The notes under the pieces were generated by a model. The model worked only from the letters and a program-made list of their open reading frames with translations, ran no database searches and was not told where the DNA came from. Position numbers and translations under genes: made by a program. Shown in pieces: positions 41,362 to 49,454 of a DNA stretch of 64,000 nucleotides (positions within the stretch are counted from its first letter, which is position 1; every line of letters begins with the position of its first letter). The DNA is from an uncultured Olsenella sp. (GTDB lineage: Bacteria; Actinomycetota; Coriobacteriia; Coriobacteriales; Atopobiaceae), in contig URLM01000001.1 of assembly GCA_900548775.1 (NCBI GenBank), positions 62,001 through 126,000 of the forward strand, given 5' to 3'.

Positions 41362-41997
41362 ATGGAGGATCTGCTCGAGCTGCTGCGCGATAACCCCTAC
41401 CCCGGACGCGGCATCGTGGTTGGCAGCCGCTGCGTCTACTACTGGATCATGGGACGCAGCTCCAACAGCCGCAACCGCGTGTTCGTGAAGACCGAAGACG
41501 GCATCCGCACCGAGGCGCATGACCCCGCGCTTCTCGAGGACCCAAGCCTCATCATCTATCACCCCGTACGCACCATGGGCGACGACCTGGTGGTCACCAA
41601 CGGCGATCAGACCGACACCATCGTCGAGAAGGGCGACTTTTTCGCCGGCTGCATGGCCCGCGAGTATGAGCCAGACGCCCCCAACTACACTCCGCGCATC
41701 AGCTCGATACTGCACCCGGACGGCTCGTTCGACCTCTCCATCCTCAAGCGCGCGCGAGACGGGCGCTGCACCCGCGAGTTCTTCTCATACGAGGGCGCGG
41801 ATGGTGGGTGCGGCTACTTCATCAGCACCTACCAGGGAGACGGCAACCCGCTTCCCAGCTTTGCCGGTGAGCCCATCCATGTTGGCATGGGTAGCCCCGA
41901 GGAGGTCTGGGAGGCGTTGAACCCCGAGAACAAGGTCTCGCTCTACACCAACGTGAAGGGCGAGGTGCGCATCTTCAACAAGAACCTCGGCGACTAG
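41362..41997 (+). CDS. purO: IMP cyclohydrolase, PurO type
   Basis: The 211-residue protein matches the archaeal-type IMP cyclohydrolase family: N-terminal NPYPGRGIVVG, then GRSSNSRNRVF, and a C-terminal EVRIFNKNL. It would close the purine ring of FAICAR to IMP, the last step of the pathway, replacing the N-terminal domain of bifunctional PurH. GAAGAGAGGA precedes the ATG. A ZTP riboswitch and terminator stand directly upstream, and the AICAR transformylase gene follows. The inferred pairing of a PurO-type cyclohydrolase with a stand-alone transformylase fits both genes. Confidence 0.85.
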   Translation: MEDLLELLRDNPYPGRGIVVGSRCVYYWIMGRSSNSRNRVFVKTEDGIRTEAHDPALLEDPSLIIYHPVRTMGDDLVVTNGDQTDTIVEKGDFFAGCMAREYEPDAPNYTPRISSILHPDGSFDLSILKRARDGRCTREFFSYEGADGGCGYFISTYQGDGNPLPSFAGEPIHVGMGSPEEVWEALNPENKVSLYTNVKGEVRIFNKNLGD

Positions 41998-42001
41998 GGC
42001 C

Positions 42002-42092
42002 GGCGGTGGGTTGGCGTGGCCTGTCTTCCCCGCGGACTCAAACAACGCTCCGCGAACTCGCCGCGGGGAAGACAGGCCACGCGCCCGCCGGC
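42002..42092. other. Large two-part hairpin after purO (conserved-loop element A)
   Basis: A 21-bp perfect stem starting CGTGGCCTGTCTTCCCC closes a 25-base loop containing CTCAAACA and GAACT. An outer 10-bp stem (GGGCCGGCGG) encloses it. The loop is the reverse complement of the element B loop, with one difference, while the stems are unrelated. It could terminate transcription, but no T run follows. The 110 bases between A and B hold no recognised feature. Confidence 0.65.
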
Positions 42093-42204
42093 CCTCGTCG
42101 CCTCCACCCCCTGTTTTGCTTGCAGCTCTTTTAGGTTTGCTTGCGTGTCACGGCTGATGGTCTTGCAGCCGTACTACGTCAAGTCTTGTCGTTCTTCTCC
42201 GCTA

Positions 42205-42273
42205 GCCTTTGCCTCTTTGCCTGCGGCGAGTTCGCGAAGCGTTGTTTGAGTCCGCAGGCAAAGAGGCAAAGGC
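42205..42273. other. Large hairpin before the AICAR transformylase gene (conserved-loop element B)
   Basis: A 22-bp perfect stem starting GCCTTTGCCTCTTTG closes a 25-base loop (42227-42251) with GCGAAGC at its heart. It lies in inverse orientation to element A and ends 21 bases before the next ATG, close to its ribosome site (AGGAAAGGA). Confidence 0.65.
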
Positions 42274-42294
42274 ACAACACAGGAAAGGAAACGT

Positions 42295-43473
42295 ATGAAC
42301 TCGCTTGAACTCAAGTACGGCTGCAATCCCAACCAGAAGCCCGCACGCATCTTCATGGCGGATGGCTCCGAGCTGCCTGTGGCGGTGCTCTCCGGCACGC
42401 CGGGCTACATCAACTTCCTCGACGCGCTCAACTCCTGGCAGCTCGTGCGCGAGCTTCGCGAGGCAACCGGCATGCCTGCGGCAGCGTCATTCAAGCACGT
42501 CTCACCTGCCGGCGCCGCGGTGGGAACGCCTCTTTCCGAGGAGGACAAGAGGGCCTTCTTCGTGGACGATGAGGGTGAGCTCACACCCATTGCCTGCGCC
42601 TACATCCGTGCGCGCGGCGCAGACCGCATGAGCTCCTTTGGCGACTGGGCGGCCCTCTCGGACACCTGCGACGAGCGCACCGCCCTCTACCTCAAGCACG
42701 AGGTCTCGGACGGCATCATCGCGCCGGGCTACACGCCGGAGGCGCTCGAGATCCTGCGCTCCAAGAAGCACGGCAGGTACAACGTGGTCCAGATCGACCC
42801 CAACTACGTCTGCCCCGCCGTCGAGCATAAGGACGTCTTTGGCGTCACCTTCGAACAGGGACACAACTTCTCGAGGGTCGACCGCGACCTTCTCGGCAAC
42901 GTGGTGACCAAGAACAAGGACATCCCCGAGACCGCCAAGATCGACATGATCGTGAGCCTCATCACCCTCAAGTACACTCAGTCGAACTCCGTGTGCTACG
43001 TGAAGGACGGCCAGGCCATCGGTGTGGGCGCCGGGCAGCAGAGCCGCATCCACTGCACGCGCCTTGCGGGCAGCAAGGCCGACGCCTGGTGGCTGCGTCG
43101 TCATCCCAAGGTGCTCGGCCTGCGCTTTGTTGACGGCATCCATCGCCCGGACCGCGACAATGCCATCGACCTCTACATCTCGGACGAGCGCGACGAAGTC
43201 CTGGCCGACGGTGCCTGGCAGCGCATCTTTGCCGAGAAGCCCGAGGTGCTTGACGCAGACGAGAAGCGCGAGTGGCTGGCACAGCAGACGGGCGTGACAC
43301 TGGGCTCCGATGCGTTCTTCCCCTTTGGCGACAACATCGAGCGCGCGCACCGCTCCGGCGTGACCTATGTGGCCGAGCCGGGCGGCTCCATCCGCGACGA
43401 CAACGTAATTGAGGTCGCCGACCGCTACGGCATAGCCATGTGCTTCACGGGCCTGAGGCTGTTCCACCACTAG
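42295..43473 (+). CDS. purH: Stand-alone AICAR transformylase (PurH C-terminal domain only)
   Basis: The 392-residue protein has only the AICAR formyltransferase part of PurH: it starts NSLELKYGCNPNQKPA and carries the catalytic K67-H68 in SFKHVSPAGAA, SNSVCYV, and GAGQQSRIHCTRLAG. It uses 10-formyl-THF to make FAICAR. The cyclohydrolase domain is absent and is replaced by the upstream PurO. AGGAAAGGA precedes the ATG. The two genes probably form one riboswitch-controlled unit, although the two large hairpins between them could reduce coupling. The last 29 bases overlap the end of the convergent acetyltransferase gene. Confidence 0.93.
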   Translation: MNSLELKYGCNPNQKPARIFMADGSELPVAVLSGTPGYINFLDALNSWQLVRELREATGMPAAASFKHVSPAGAAVGTPLSEEDKRAFFVDDEGELTPIACAYIRARGADRMSSFGDWAALSDTCDERTALYLKHEVSDGIIAPGYTPEALEILRSKKHGRYNVVQIDPNYVCPAVEHKDVFGVTFEQGHNFSRVDRDLLGNVVTKNKDIPETAKIDMIVSLITLKYTQSNSVCYVKDGQAIGVGAGQQSRIHCTRLAGSKADAWWLRRHPKVLGLRFVDGIHRPDRDNAIDLYISDERDEVLADGAWQRIFAEKPEVLDADEKREWLAQQTGVTLGSDAFFPFGDNIERAHRSGVTYVAEPGGSIRDDNVIEVADRYGIAMCFTGLRLFHH

Positions 43474-44032
43474 GGAGAAGCTCAAGCTCCCACATGCGGC
43501 ACCCGTCTACCTCGCCGCCCTGCCAGGTACCTTCGGCAGGGCGGCGAGGTTTCATTCCCACATGGGCAAGCACGCACTCGCTCGCCACGTTGCGCACGTC
43601 AACCGTGGCGGTAAGGCGCGCAAGGCCCAGCGTGCGAGCAAGATCAACCACGGTCTGGCACATCTCGGTGGCGATGCCCCTCCCCCACCAGCGTGGGTCG
43701 ACCGTGTAGCCCAGCTCGCACGAGCCGTCGGACGTCTCGACAAAGACCATGCCCACAAGTTCTTCGGTGTCCTTGAGGCATGCGGCAAACTTGAGGTCAA
43801 GCGGGAGGCCGTCGGGTCCTGTCTGCCCCGCATCTGCCTGCGCATATGCCGGGAGGAAGAAGCGCTCCAGCTGGCTTCTTGCGTCTTCCTCGGACATCAT
43901 TGGCCCGAAGGGCAGGTACCGCGTGACCTCCTCACTGGAGTTAATACGGTAGATGGCGGGCACATCCGCAAGCGTGTAGCGGCGCAGCGAGAGCCGCTCC
44001 GTCTCAAGGGGTAGACGCTCAATCACGCGCAT
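43445..44032 (-). CDS. GNAT family N-acetyltransferase (RimJ/RimL-like)
   Basis: The 195-residue protein has the acetyl-CoA site of RimJ/RimL-type GNATs: LETERLSLRRYTLAD at the start, WGRGIATEM as the Q/RxxGxG/A motif, and NVASECVLAHVGM. The substrate may be a ribosomal protein N-terminus, an amino sugar or a drug. The ATG at 44032 follows GGGAGG at eight bases. The open frame upstream encodes tandem IPR repeats from the GC-rich 9-bp repeat and is not credible. The C-terminal codons contain the terminator of the convergent transformylase gene. Confidence 0.85.
   Translation of the reverse strand: MRVIERLPLETERLSLRRYTLADVPAIYRINSSEEVTRYLPFGPMMSEEDARSQLERFFLPAYAQADAGQTGPDGLPLDLKFAACLKDTEELVGMVFVETSDGSCELGYTVDPRWWGRGIATEMCQTVVDLARTLGLARLTATVDVRNVASECVLAHVGMKPRRPAEGTWQGGEVDGCRMWELELLPSGGTASGP
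43510..43556 (+). terminator. Terminator of the AICAR transformylase gene inside the acetyltransferase CDS
   Basis: CCTCGCCGCCCTGCC and its exact complement form a 15-bp stem with a 10-base loop, followed by TTTCATT on the + strand. It starts 37 bases after the transformylase stop and lies within the last 35 codons of the convergent gene. Confidence 0.8.
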
Positions 44033-44081
44033 GCCGATGACCTCCCAATCCATATGCCAGAGCCCTAGTATCGCATGGGGG

Positions 44082-44229
44082 ACGCGAGGGATCCGCGGGA
44101 TCCGCGGGATTCGCGGCACTCCAGCGATAACGCGAGATCTCGCCGTTTAAGAGGGGTTAAACGTTCGGGATTCGCGGCATCCCAGCGATGACGCGGGATT
44201 TCGCCGTTTAAGACGGCCTAAACGTTCGG
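44082..44229. repeat. 9-bp tandem repeats and a 61-bp direct duplication
   Basis: Short units of the type GGGATCCGC/GGGATTCGC repeat about three times near 44088-44115. From 44106 a 61-bp unit is duplicated at 44167, ending at about 44229. Each copy includes a small palindrome of the form CGTTTAA...TTAAACG. The rest of gap 44033-44419 (44230-44419) holds no feature I recognise. Confidence 0.75.
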
Positions 44230-44419
44230 AAATTTCCTAACCGGCGAAATAGCGCGTCATGGATGCCGTTGCCTACTGCCAATCGCTGTCCTAGACACCC
44301 TCGTTCTTCATCGGAATCTGAGAACGGCTGCTCTCGTGACCTGCGGAAATGTTGGGCCAACTTCTCAAAAACTGCTAAAGAACGGAGGAGAGGAACTCGA
44401 CCCCGCTGCCAGTCGCTGG

Positions 44420-44908
44420 TCACACGTGCGTGTAGGCCAGGCGCTCGTCGCCGTCGCGGCCAAGCTTGATGACGCCGCAGTACGAGAACCCCCTGCTGGC
44501 GAGAAGGCCCTGCATGGGCTTGTTGTCGCGATGCGTGTCCACACGAAGGTTGCGTCCGTTCCTCAACGCCCAGTCGAGCATGGCGCCGCCAACACCCTGT
44601 CCCTGGCGCAGGACGGCAAAGCGGTGCACCAGGTCATAGGGCTCGTCATTTGGCCAGGATCCCTCGTAGATGCGCGCGTAGTCGGGCTCCGGGCCAGGGA
44701 GGAACGCAAAGCAGCCGAGAACGTCATCGCACTCGTCCACACAGGCGCGCAGGACGCCCGTAGCGATGTCCTGCTCCACCAGCTCGCGCGGTGGAAAGCT
44801 ATCACCCCATTGGTTGGGGTTGCCAGCCTCTCGCATGAACGCGCGTGCGCTCCTGTAGACCGCAAGAACGTCCTCAAGGTCCGTCGGCGTTGCTGGACGT
44901 ATGTGCAT
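44420..44908 (-). CDS. GNAT family N-acetyltransferase
   Basis: The 162-residue single-domain acetyltransferase has a typical start (MHIRPATPTDLEDVLAVY), the acetyl-CoA pyrophosphate loop RQGQGVGGAML, and a C-terminal RDNKPMQGLLASRGF block. Members acetylate small amines; no substrate is indicated. GGGAGCG lies before the ATG. It is separated from the xdhC operon by a palindromic repeat. Confidence 0.87.
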   Translation of the reverse strand: MHIRPATPTDLEDVLAVYRSARAFMREAGNPNQWGDSFPPRELVEQDIATGVLRACVDECDDVLGCFAFLPGPEPDYARIYEGSWPNDEPYDLVHRFAVLRQGQGVGGAMLDWALRNGRNLRVDTHRDNKPMQGLLASRGFSYCGVIKLGRDGDERLAYTHV

Positions 44909-44961
44909 GGTCGCTCCCCAGGCATAGGCATTTGCTGCAAGCTATTGTAGCCGTGGGGCCT

Positions 44962-45006
44962 ATGAGACAAAGGGACTGTCCCTTTGTCTCATTGCTTTGT
45001 CTCATT
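44962..45006. repeat. Palindromic intergenic repeat, copy 2 (perfect palindrome plus half copy)
   Basis: ATGAGACAAAGGGAC, a single central T, and GTCCCTTTGTCTCAT form a perfect 15-base inverted repeat (44962-44992). A further half copy CTTTGTCTCATT follows. It lies just downstream of xdhC. Confidence 0.9.
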
Positions 45007-45011
45007 GCCCC

Positions 45012-46040
45012 CTAGTGCTGGTGCGGCCTCTCGGAAACGGGGCGCAGCTCCGCACGACAGCGGATCATCTCCGCCGCAATCGAGATGGCGATCTCGGGCG
45101 GGGTCACCGCGAGGATGGGGTCACCGATGGGCAGGTGGATGCCCTCGTCGACCCACGCGGGGTCAACGCCGCGCTCCTTCAGGGTCTTGCGCGCAAAGGC
45201 GGCCTTGCCACGGCTGCCAATGCAGCCCACGTAGGCCGGGCGCACGCGCGCAACCTGCTCGAGAACGTCGATGTCCCAGGCGTGCCCGTGCGAGGTCACC
45301 ACCACGTAGTCACGCGAGGTCACCTGCACCTTCTCGGAGAGCTTCGTGAAGTCGCCGAGCACAACGCGCTCTGCCGCCGGGAAGTCGCCCGAGACTGCAA
45401 CGCCCTCCCGATCGTCGAAGACCACCACGCGAAAGCCCACGCTCGCGAGCACCGGCGTGAGGGCGCGCCCAACGTGGCCACCACCAAAGATGTAGGCGAT
45501 GGGGTCCGGACCGGCCGGCTCGGCGTAGGTCTTGGCCTTCTCGTCCCAGAGGGTCGTCTCTGTGGTGGCGCGCGGGTCTCCAACGGGCAGCTCGTCGAGG
45601 TAGGAAATCCCAACGGTGACGGACGCGGGGTCCGCCCAGTTCTCAGTAATCACGAAGGGCTTGTCGGAGCGCAGATGCTCGAGAAGCCCGCCCAGCAGGC
45701 TCTTGGCGAACGCAGGCTCCCACAGATTCACGCCCACCAGGGCGTCGCCGCCGCAGGCCATGGCGGTCTTGGCGTGCGTCATCCACTCCAGCTGGTTGGG
45801 CTCCTCGCCTGCCAGCACGCGCTGGCACCTCTCCTGCATCTGCTGCTCGATGCGGCCACCGCCGATGGTGCCCAGCCAGGTCCCGTCGGCGAGAAGCGCC
45901 ATGCGCGCGCTCGCGCCGCGCGGCATGGAGCCACGCGTGGCGAGGATGCTCGCGAGGGCGAATGCGCGGCCCTCCTCGGCCTCCCTCAGGAGGCGTCCTA
46001 CAAACGCGATGTCGCGCAGGGTCTCGTGCGAGTCTGTCAT
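45012..46040 (-). CDS. xdhC: XdhC/CoxI family molybdenum hydroxylase maturation factor
   Basis: The 342-residue protein has the N-terminal CoxI domain (RGSMPRGASARM and GTIGGGRIE) and a C-terminal Rossmann domain (YIFGGGHVGRAL near residue 188). XdhC binds the molybdenum cofactor and helps to add the terminal sulphur ligand before it is inserted into xanthine-dehydrogenase-type enzymes. Here it is last in a six-gene selenium operon, so it probably serves a selenium-dependent molybdenum hydroxylase encoded elsewhere. It starts 51 bp after selD. Confidence 0.92.
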   Translation of the reverse strand: MTDSHETLRDIAFVGRLLREAEEGRAFALASILATRGSMPRGASARMALLADGTWLGTIGGGRIEQQMQERCQRVLAGEEPNQLEWMTHAKTAMACGGDALVGVNLWEPAFAKSLLGGLLEHLRSDKPFVITENWADPASVTVGISYLDELPVGDPRATTETTLWDEKAKTYAEPAGPDPIAYIFGGGHVGRALTPVLASVGFRVVVFDDREGVAVSGDFPAAERVVLGDFTKLSEKVQVTSRDYVVVTSHGHAWDIDVLEQVARVRPAYVGCIGSRGKAAFARKTLKERGVDPAWVDEGIHLPIGDPILAVTPPEIAISIAAEMIRCRAELRPVSERPHQH

Positions 46041-46091
46041 AAGGTTCTACCTGCCGTTCGTTTGGTTCTCGTCGGATGTTTCAAGACGCTT

Positions 46092-47171
46092 CTACCCAGC
46101 GAAGCCCACCCGGATGCGCGGGCCGCCGTCATAGGCCTCCACACGGCCCACCACACGGGCGTCCGGGACGCGGCCGTCGGCGAGAAGGTCTGCCAGCAGG
46201 GAGTCCGCGTCTTCCGCCGCAACCGCCACCAGGAGCCCGCCTGACGTCTCGGGGCAGAAGAGGAGGTCGGCGAGGTCCTGCGGCACGCCCGTCGCGTCCA
46301 CGGACGCCTCTGCAAAGTGCCGGTTGCGATACATGCCCGCAGGCAGGATGCCAAGGCGTGCCCAATCGCGCGCGTGAGCGAGAAGTGCCGGGGCACCCGC
46401 GTCGATGACAATGCGCGCATCGGCGCCCTGCGCCATCTCGAGTGAATGGCCCATGAGGCCAAAGCCCGTGACGTCAGTCGCTGCGTGTACGTCGTGGCGC
46501 ACGATAACGTCACGCGCCCAGCGATTGAGGCACATCATCTGGCGCTCTGCCGCCGCAACGTCCGCGGGGTCTGCCAGGCCTCCCTTCGCGGCGGTGGTGA
46601 TGACGCCCACGCCGAGCGCCTTGGTGAGCACAAGCACGTCGCCCGGGCGCGCGCCGGAGTTGGTGAGCATGCGATGCGGGTCCACGAAGCCGGTGACGGC
46701 CAGACCGTACTTGGGCTCCTCGTCGTAGATGCTGTGGCCGCCCACGATAGAGGCGCCCGCCTCGTAGACCTTCTCGTAGCCGCCACGAAGAATCTCGTGG
46801 ACCACGTCGGATGGCATGTCCTCGGGCACGGCCATCACGTTGAGCGCCACTTTGGGCTCGCCGCCCATGGCATAGACGTCCGAGAGCGCATTGGTGGCGG
46901 CGATGGCACCGTAGGTGTAGGGGTCGTCGGCGATGGGCGGGAAGAAGTCGACCGTCTCCACGATGGCCACGTCATCCGTCACGCGGTAGACCGCCGCGTC
47001 GTCAGACTTGTCGAAGCCCACTAGGAGGTTGGGGTCGCGCTGGACCTTGATGTCCTTGAGGAGCTTGGCAAGCTCTCCCGCGCCCACCTTGGCACCGCAG
47101 CCGGCGCACTCGGCGAGCTTGGTGAGCTTGACGTCGTTGCCGCCAGCGGATGCCACGTTGTTCTCTGCCAT
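46092..47171 (-). CDS. selD: Selenide, water dikinase (selenophosphate synthase)
   Basis: The 359-residue enzyme makes selenophosphate from selenide and ATP. The catalytic pair C25 and K28 are in AGCGAK; the residue matching the second Cys of E. coli GCGCK is alanine, which is tolerated in the family. Other blocks are FDKSDDAAVY, TVDFFPPIADDPY, and DVTGFGLMGHSLE. The catalytic position is plain cysteine, so no selenocysteine is needed. GGAGGG precedes the ATG at 47171, two bases after yqeB. In the neighbourhood only labile-selenium genes are present; no selA or selB is seen. Confidence 0.96.
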   Translation of the reverse strand: MAENNVASAGGNDVKLTKLAECAGCGAKVGAGELAKLLKDIKVQRDPNLLVGFDKSDDAAVYRVTDDVAIVETVDFFPPIADDPYTYGAIAATNALSDVYAMGGEPKVALNVMAVPEDMPSDVVHEILRGGYEKVYEAGASIVGGHSIYDEEPKYGLAVTGFVDPHRMLTNSGARPGDVLVLTKALGVGVITTAAKGGLADPADVAAAERQMMCLNRWARDVIVRHDVHAATDVTGFGLMGHSLEMAQGADARIVIDAGAPALLAHARDWARLGILPAGMYRNRHFAEASVDATGVPQDLADLLFCPETSGGLLVAVAAEDADSLLADLLADGRVPDARVVGRVEAYDGGPRIRVGFAG

Positions 47172-47173
47172 CG

Positions 47174-47980
47174 CTATCCCTCCAGCCTGTGTGAGAAGTG
47201 CAGCAGCGCCTCGAGCACGCCGCCACCCACCGCGCGCGCCTTGTCCGAGACGCTGAAGCAGTGCCCCACCTTGCAACGCGGGTCGATGTCGCCGGACTTC
47301 ATATCCTTGGTGACCGGGCAACCCTCCTGCAGAAGGCCGCGCAGCACACCGTCGATGGTCGCGTAGAGGGGCTCCCCGGCGACTTTGGCCACAGGGTCAC
47401 CCTTCTTGACCTGGTCGCCAATCTTTGCGATGGGCTCGAAGGGGCCGTCTGCCGGGGCGCGCAGCACGCGCTCGGTGGTGTAGCCGCCAATGTTTCCCGG
47501 CACGCCGGTGTTGGGGATGGGCGAGCCGTCGTAGATAACGCGTCCCAGGTAGTGGCCACGCTTGGTCTCGATGGCGGCGTGGCAGTCCGCGCCGGAGCTC
47601 TCGCCGGCGTGGAAGCCTGGCCCCACGCCGATCACCACAGGCGCCATGTCCTTGGTGGTCCCCAGGTTCTCCTTGGCGAGAATGGCGTCGACCACGGCCT
47701 CGGGCGCCAGCTCGGGGACGCTTTCTCCCTTGGGGTCAACCAGCACGGCTATGGTCCCGGTGGCAGCGACCTTGGCAGCCTCCGCCGCACTCTCGCAGCG
47801 CACCGCGCGAATGCCCTCGACCTCGGCCTCGCCCAGGCGCACCGCCTCCGAGAAGCACACCGTGCGGCGAACCGAGGTTGGCACCGCAACGTCCAGCATC
47901 ACGATGGACGCCCCCGCGCGGTGCAACCGCACGGCGATTCCCGAGGCGATGTCGCCTGCACCTCTCACGACAACCAGCAT
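47174..47980 (-). CDS. yqeB: Selenium-dependent molybdenum cofactor biosynthesis protein YqeB
   Basis: The 268-residue protein belongs to the EF2563/YqeB family, a marker of selenium-dependent molybdenum hydroxylases. It starts with a nucleotide-binding-like GAGDIASGIAVRL, and has a central VIGVGPGFHAG and a C-terminal biotinyl-lipoyl-like part (IAKIGDQVKKGDPVAKVAGEPLYA). Its exact chemistry is unknown. It is followed directly by selD and preceded by the DUF3343 gene. Confidence 0.93.
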   Translation of the reverse strand: MLVVVRGAGDIASGIAVRLHRAGASIVMLDVAVPTSVRRTVCFSEAVRLGEAEVEGIRAVRCESAAEAAKVAATGTIAVLVDPKGESVPELAPEAVVDAILAKENLGTTKDMAPVVIGVGPGFHAGESSGADCHAAIETKRGHYLGRVIYDGSPIPNTGVPGNIGGYTTERVLRAPADGPFEPIAKIGDQVKKGDPVAKVAGEPLYATIDGVLRGLLQEGCPVTKDMKSGDIDPRCKVGHCFSVSDKARAVGGGVLEALLHFSHRLEG

Positions 47981-48015
47981 GTCTCCCCCTCCGTTCTGTC
48001 TAGGGCAAGGTGCCC

Positions 48016-48255
48016 CTAGAGCTCCAGTTCATACAATCCGGCGCAGGTAAAGCGGCCATTCGCAAGCCGCTCGAAGTCTCCGCGCGCCTCCGGCGGCATG
48101 GACCAGGCAAGCCCGCAATCGGCCCGGATGCTCACCGGCGTCGGAATGATCCTTCCCGCGACGCCCGCCTCCTTGCACGCGGCCTCGCAGGCAAGCGCCT
48201 CGTGCGTGGAGTCGAACGACGCCACCACGCGTGGCTCGCGCCTATGCCGTGGCAT
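48016..48255 (-). CDS. DUF3343 protein, putative Se/S carrier-like
   Basis: The 79-residue protein fits DUF3343: ASFDSTHEALACEAACKEAG in the first half, then IIPTPVSIRADCGLAWSMP with the conserved cysteine of the family, and a short C-terminal tail. DUF3343 genes sit beside selenium genes and resemble persulphide carriers; a role in passing selenium or sulphur is inferred. Its start overlaps the end of the class V aminotransferase gene by 14 bp. Confidence 0.85.
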   Translation of the reverse strand: MPRHRREPRVVASFDSTHEALACEAACKEAGVAGRIIPTPVSIRADCGLAWSMPPEARGDFERLANGRFTCAGLYELEL

Positions 48256-49441
48256 CGTCGCCGCCCTCCCCCTCCGAGACAAGCTCGGCCAAGGCGGCGA
48301 GGGCAGCGTCCACGTCCCGCTCCGTAGTGAAGCAGCCAAACGAGAAGCGCACGGCACCCGTGTCCTGCGTGCCCAGTGCCCGGTGCATGCGCGGCGCGCA
48401 GTGGCCGCCCGCGCGCACGGCGATGTCGTAGTCGTGGCCGAGCGCGTCCGCAACCTCGGACGATTCCCATCCCGGCAGGTTCACGCTCACCACTGGCGCG
48501 TGGTCGAAGCCGGGGGCGAGAAGCCCCTCCTCCGTTGCCGGGAAGTCGCCATAGACCGTGGCTTCCACGCGGCGCGCACCGGCGACGAAGCGCCTCGTGA
48601 GCGCCAGGTCGTGCGCATGAATGGCGTCGAGGCCCTTCTCGGCAATCCACGCCGCCGCAGCCGAGAGGCCCGCGATGCCATGGCCGTTGAGCGTGCCTGC
48701 CTCGAGGTGCTCTGGGTAGCCCTCGGGCTGGCCCTCCTCGAAGGAGAGCACGCCCGTGCCACCACGGAGCACCGGATGCACGTCCACGCCAGGCGCCACG
48801 GCCAGGCCGCCCGTGCCCTGGGGGCCCATGAGCGCCTTGTGGCCTGTGAAGGCAACCAGGTCTATGCCCAGGTCGTCCATGCAGATGGGCCGCGCACCCG
48901 CCGTCTGGGCGCAGTCGAGAAGGACCGGCGCCCCTGCCGCGTGCGCTGCCGCGACAACGCGAGCCAGCCCCTCACGTTCAAGGACGTTGCCCGTGAGGTT
49001 CGAGGCGTGCGTGAGGCAGACGAGGCTCGTGCCTGGCACGATGGCGTCAACCAAGGCGTCCACGTCGAGCACGCCGCGGCGGTCTGCCGCCGCGAAGCTG
49101 AGCGTCACGCCCCTCTCGTCCCGCAGGCGGTAAAGCGGTCGCAGAATGGAGTTGTGGTCCCAGTCCGTGGCCACCACGCGGCCACCGTCGGGCACCGTGC
49201 CCAGGATGGCCATGTTGAGCGCCTCGGTGGCGTTGGCGGCAAAGACCAGCCGCTCGGGGTGGCCAAAGCCGAGAAGCGCCGACACCCGCTCCCGCGCGAG
49301 GGCGATGGAGCGGGCCGCGGCAAGCTCGGACTCATGGGCACCCCGGCCGCACGAGCCAAAGGTTCGCAGCGCGTCCGTGACGGCAGTCATCACGCACTCT
49401 GGGCGCTGATGGGAGGTGGCGGCGCAGTTGAGGTAGATCAT
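48242..49441 (-). CDS. Class V aminotransferase, cysteine desulfurase/selenocysteine lyase-like
   Basis: The 399-residue PLP enzyme has the cofactor lysine K202 (TGHKALMGPQGTGG) and a catalytic-loop cysteine C348 (AGGHCAPRMH), as in SufS/CsdB-type desulfurases. It belongs to the branch found with yqeB/yqeC and selD and likely releases selenium (or sulphur) from cysteine analogues for selenophosphate or direct cofactor loading. It is the second gene after yedF, with a 13-bp gap. Substrate preference for selenocysteine over cysteine cannot be read from the sequence. Confidence 0.9.
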   Translation of the reverse strand: MIYLNCAATSHQRPECVMTAVTDALRTFGSCGRGAHESELAAARSIALARERVSALLGFGHPERLVFAANATEALNMAILGTVPDGGRVVATDWDHNSILRPLYRLRDERGVTLSFAAADRRGVLDVDALVDAIVPGTSLVCLTHASNLTGNVLEREGLARVVAAAHAAGAPVLLDCAQTAGARPICMDDLGIDLVAFTGHKALMGPQGTGGLAVAPGVDVHPVLRGGTGVLSFEEGQPEGYPEHLEAGTLNGHGIAGLSAAAAWIAEKGLDAIHAHDLALTRRFVAGARRVEATVYGDFPATEEGLLAPGFDHAPVVSVNLPGWESSEVADALGHDYDIAVRAGGHCAPRMHRALGTQDTGAVRFSFGCFTTERDVDAALAALAELVSEGEGGDDATA

Positions 49442-49454
49442 GGGATGTGCCTTG

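Noticed and set aside
44208..44423. A 71-codon minus-strand open frame near the second acetyltransferase gene
   Set aside because: There is no ribosome site, no recognisable family, and it overlaps the duplicated repeat.
46092..47171. Selenocysteine in SelD or a SECIS element
   Set aside because: The catalytic position is an ordinary cysteine codon and no in-frame TGA is found.
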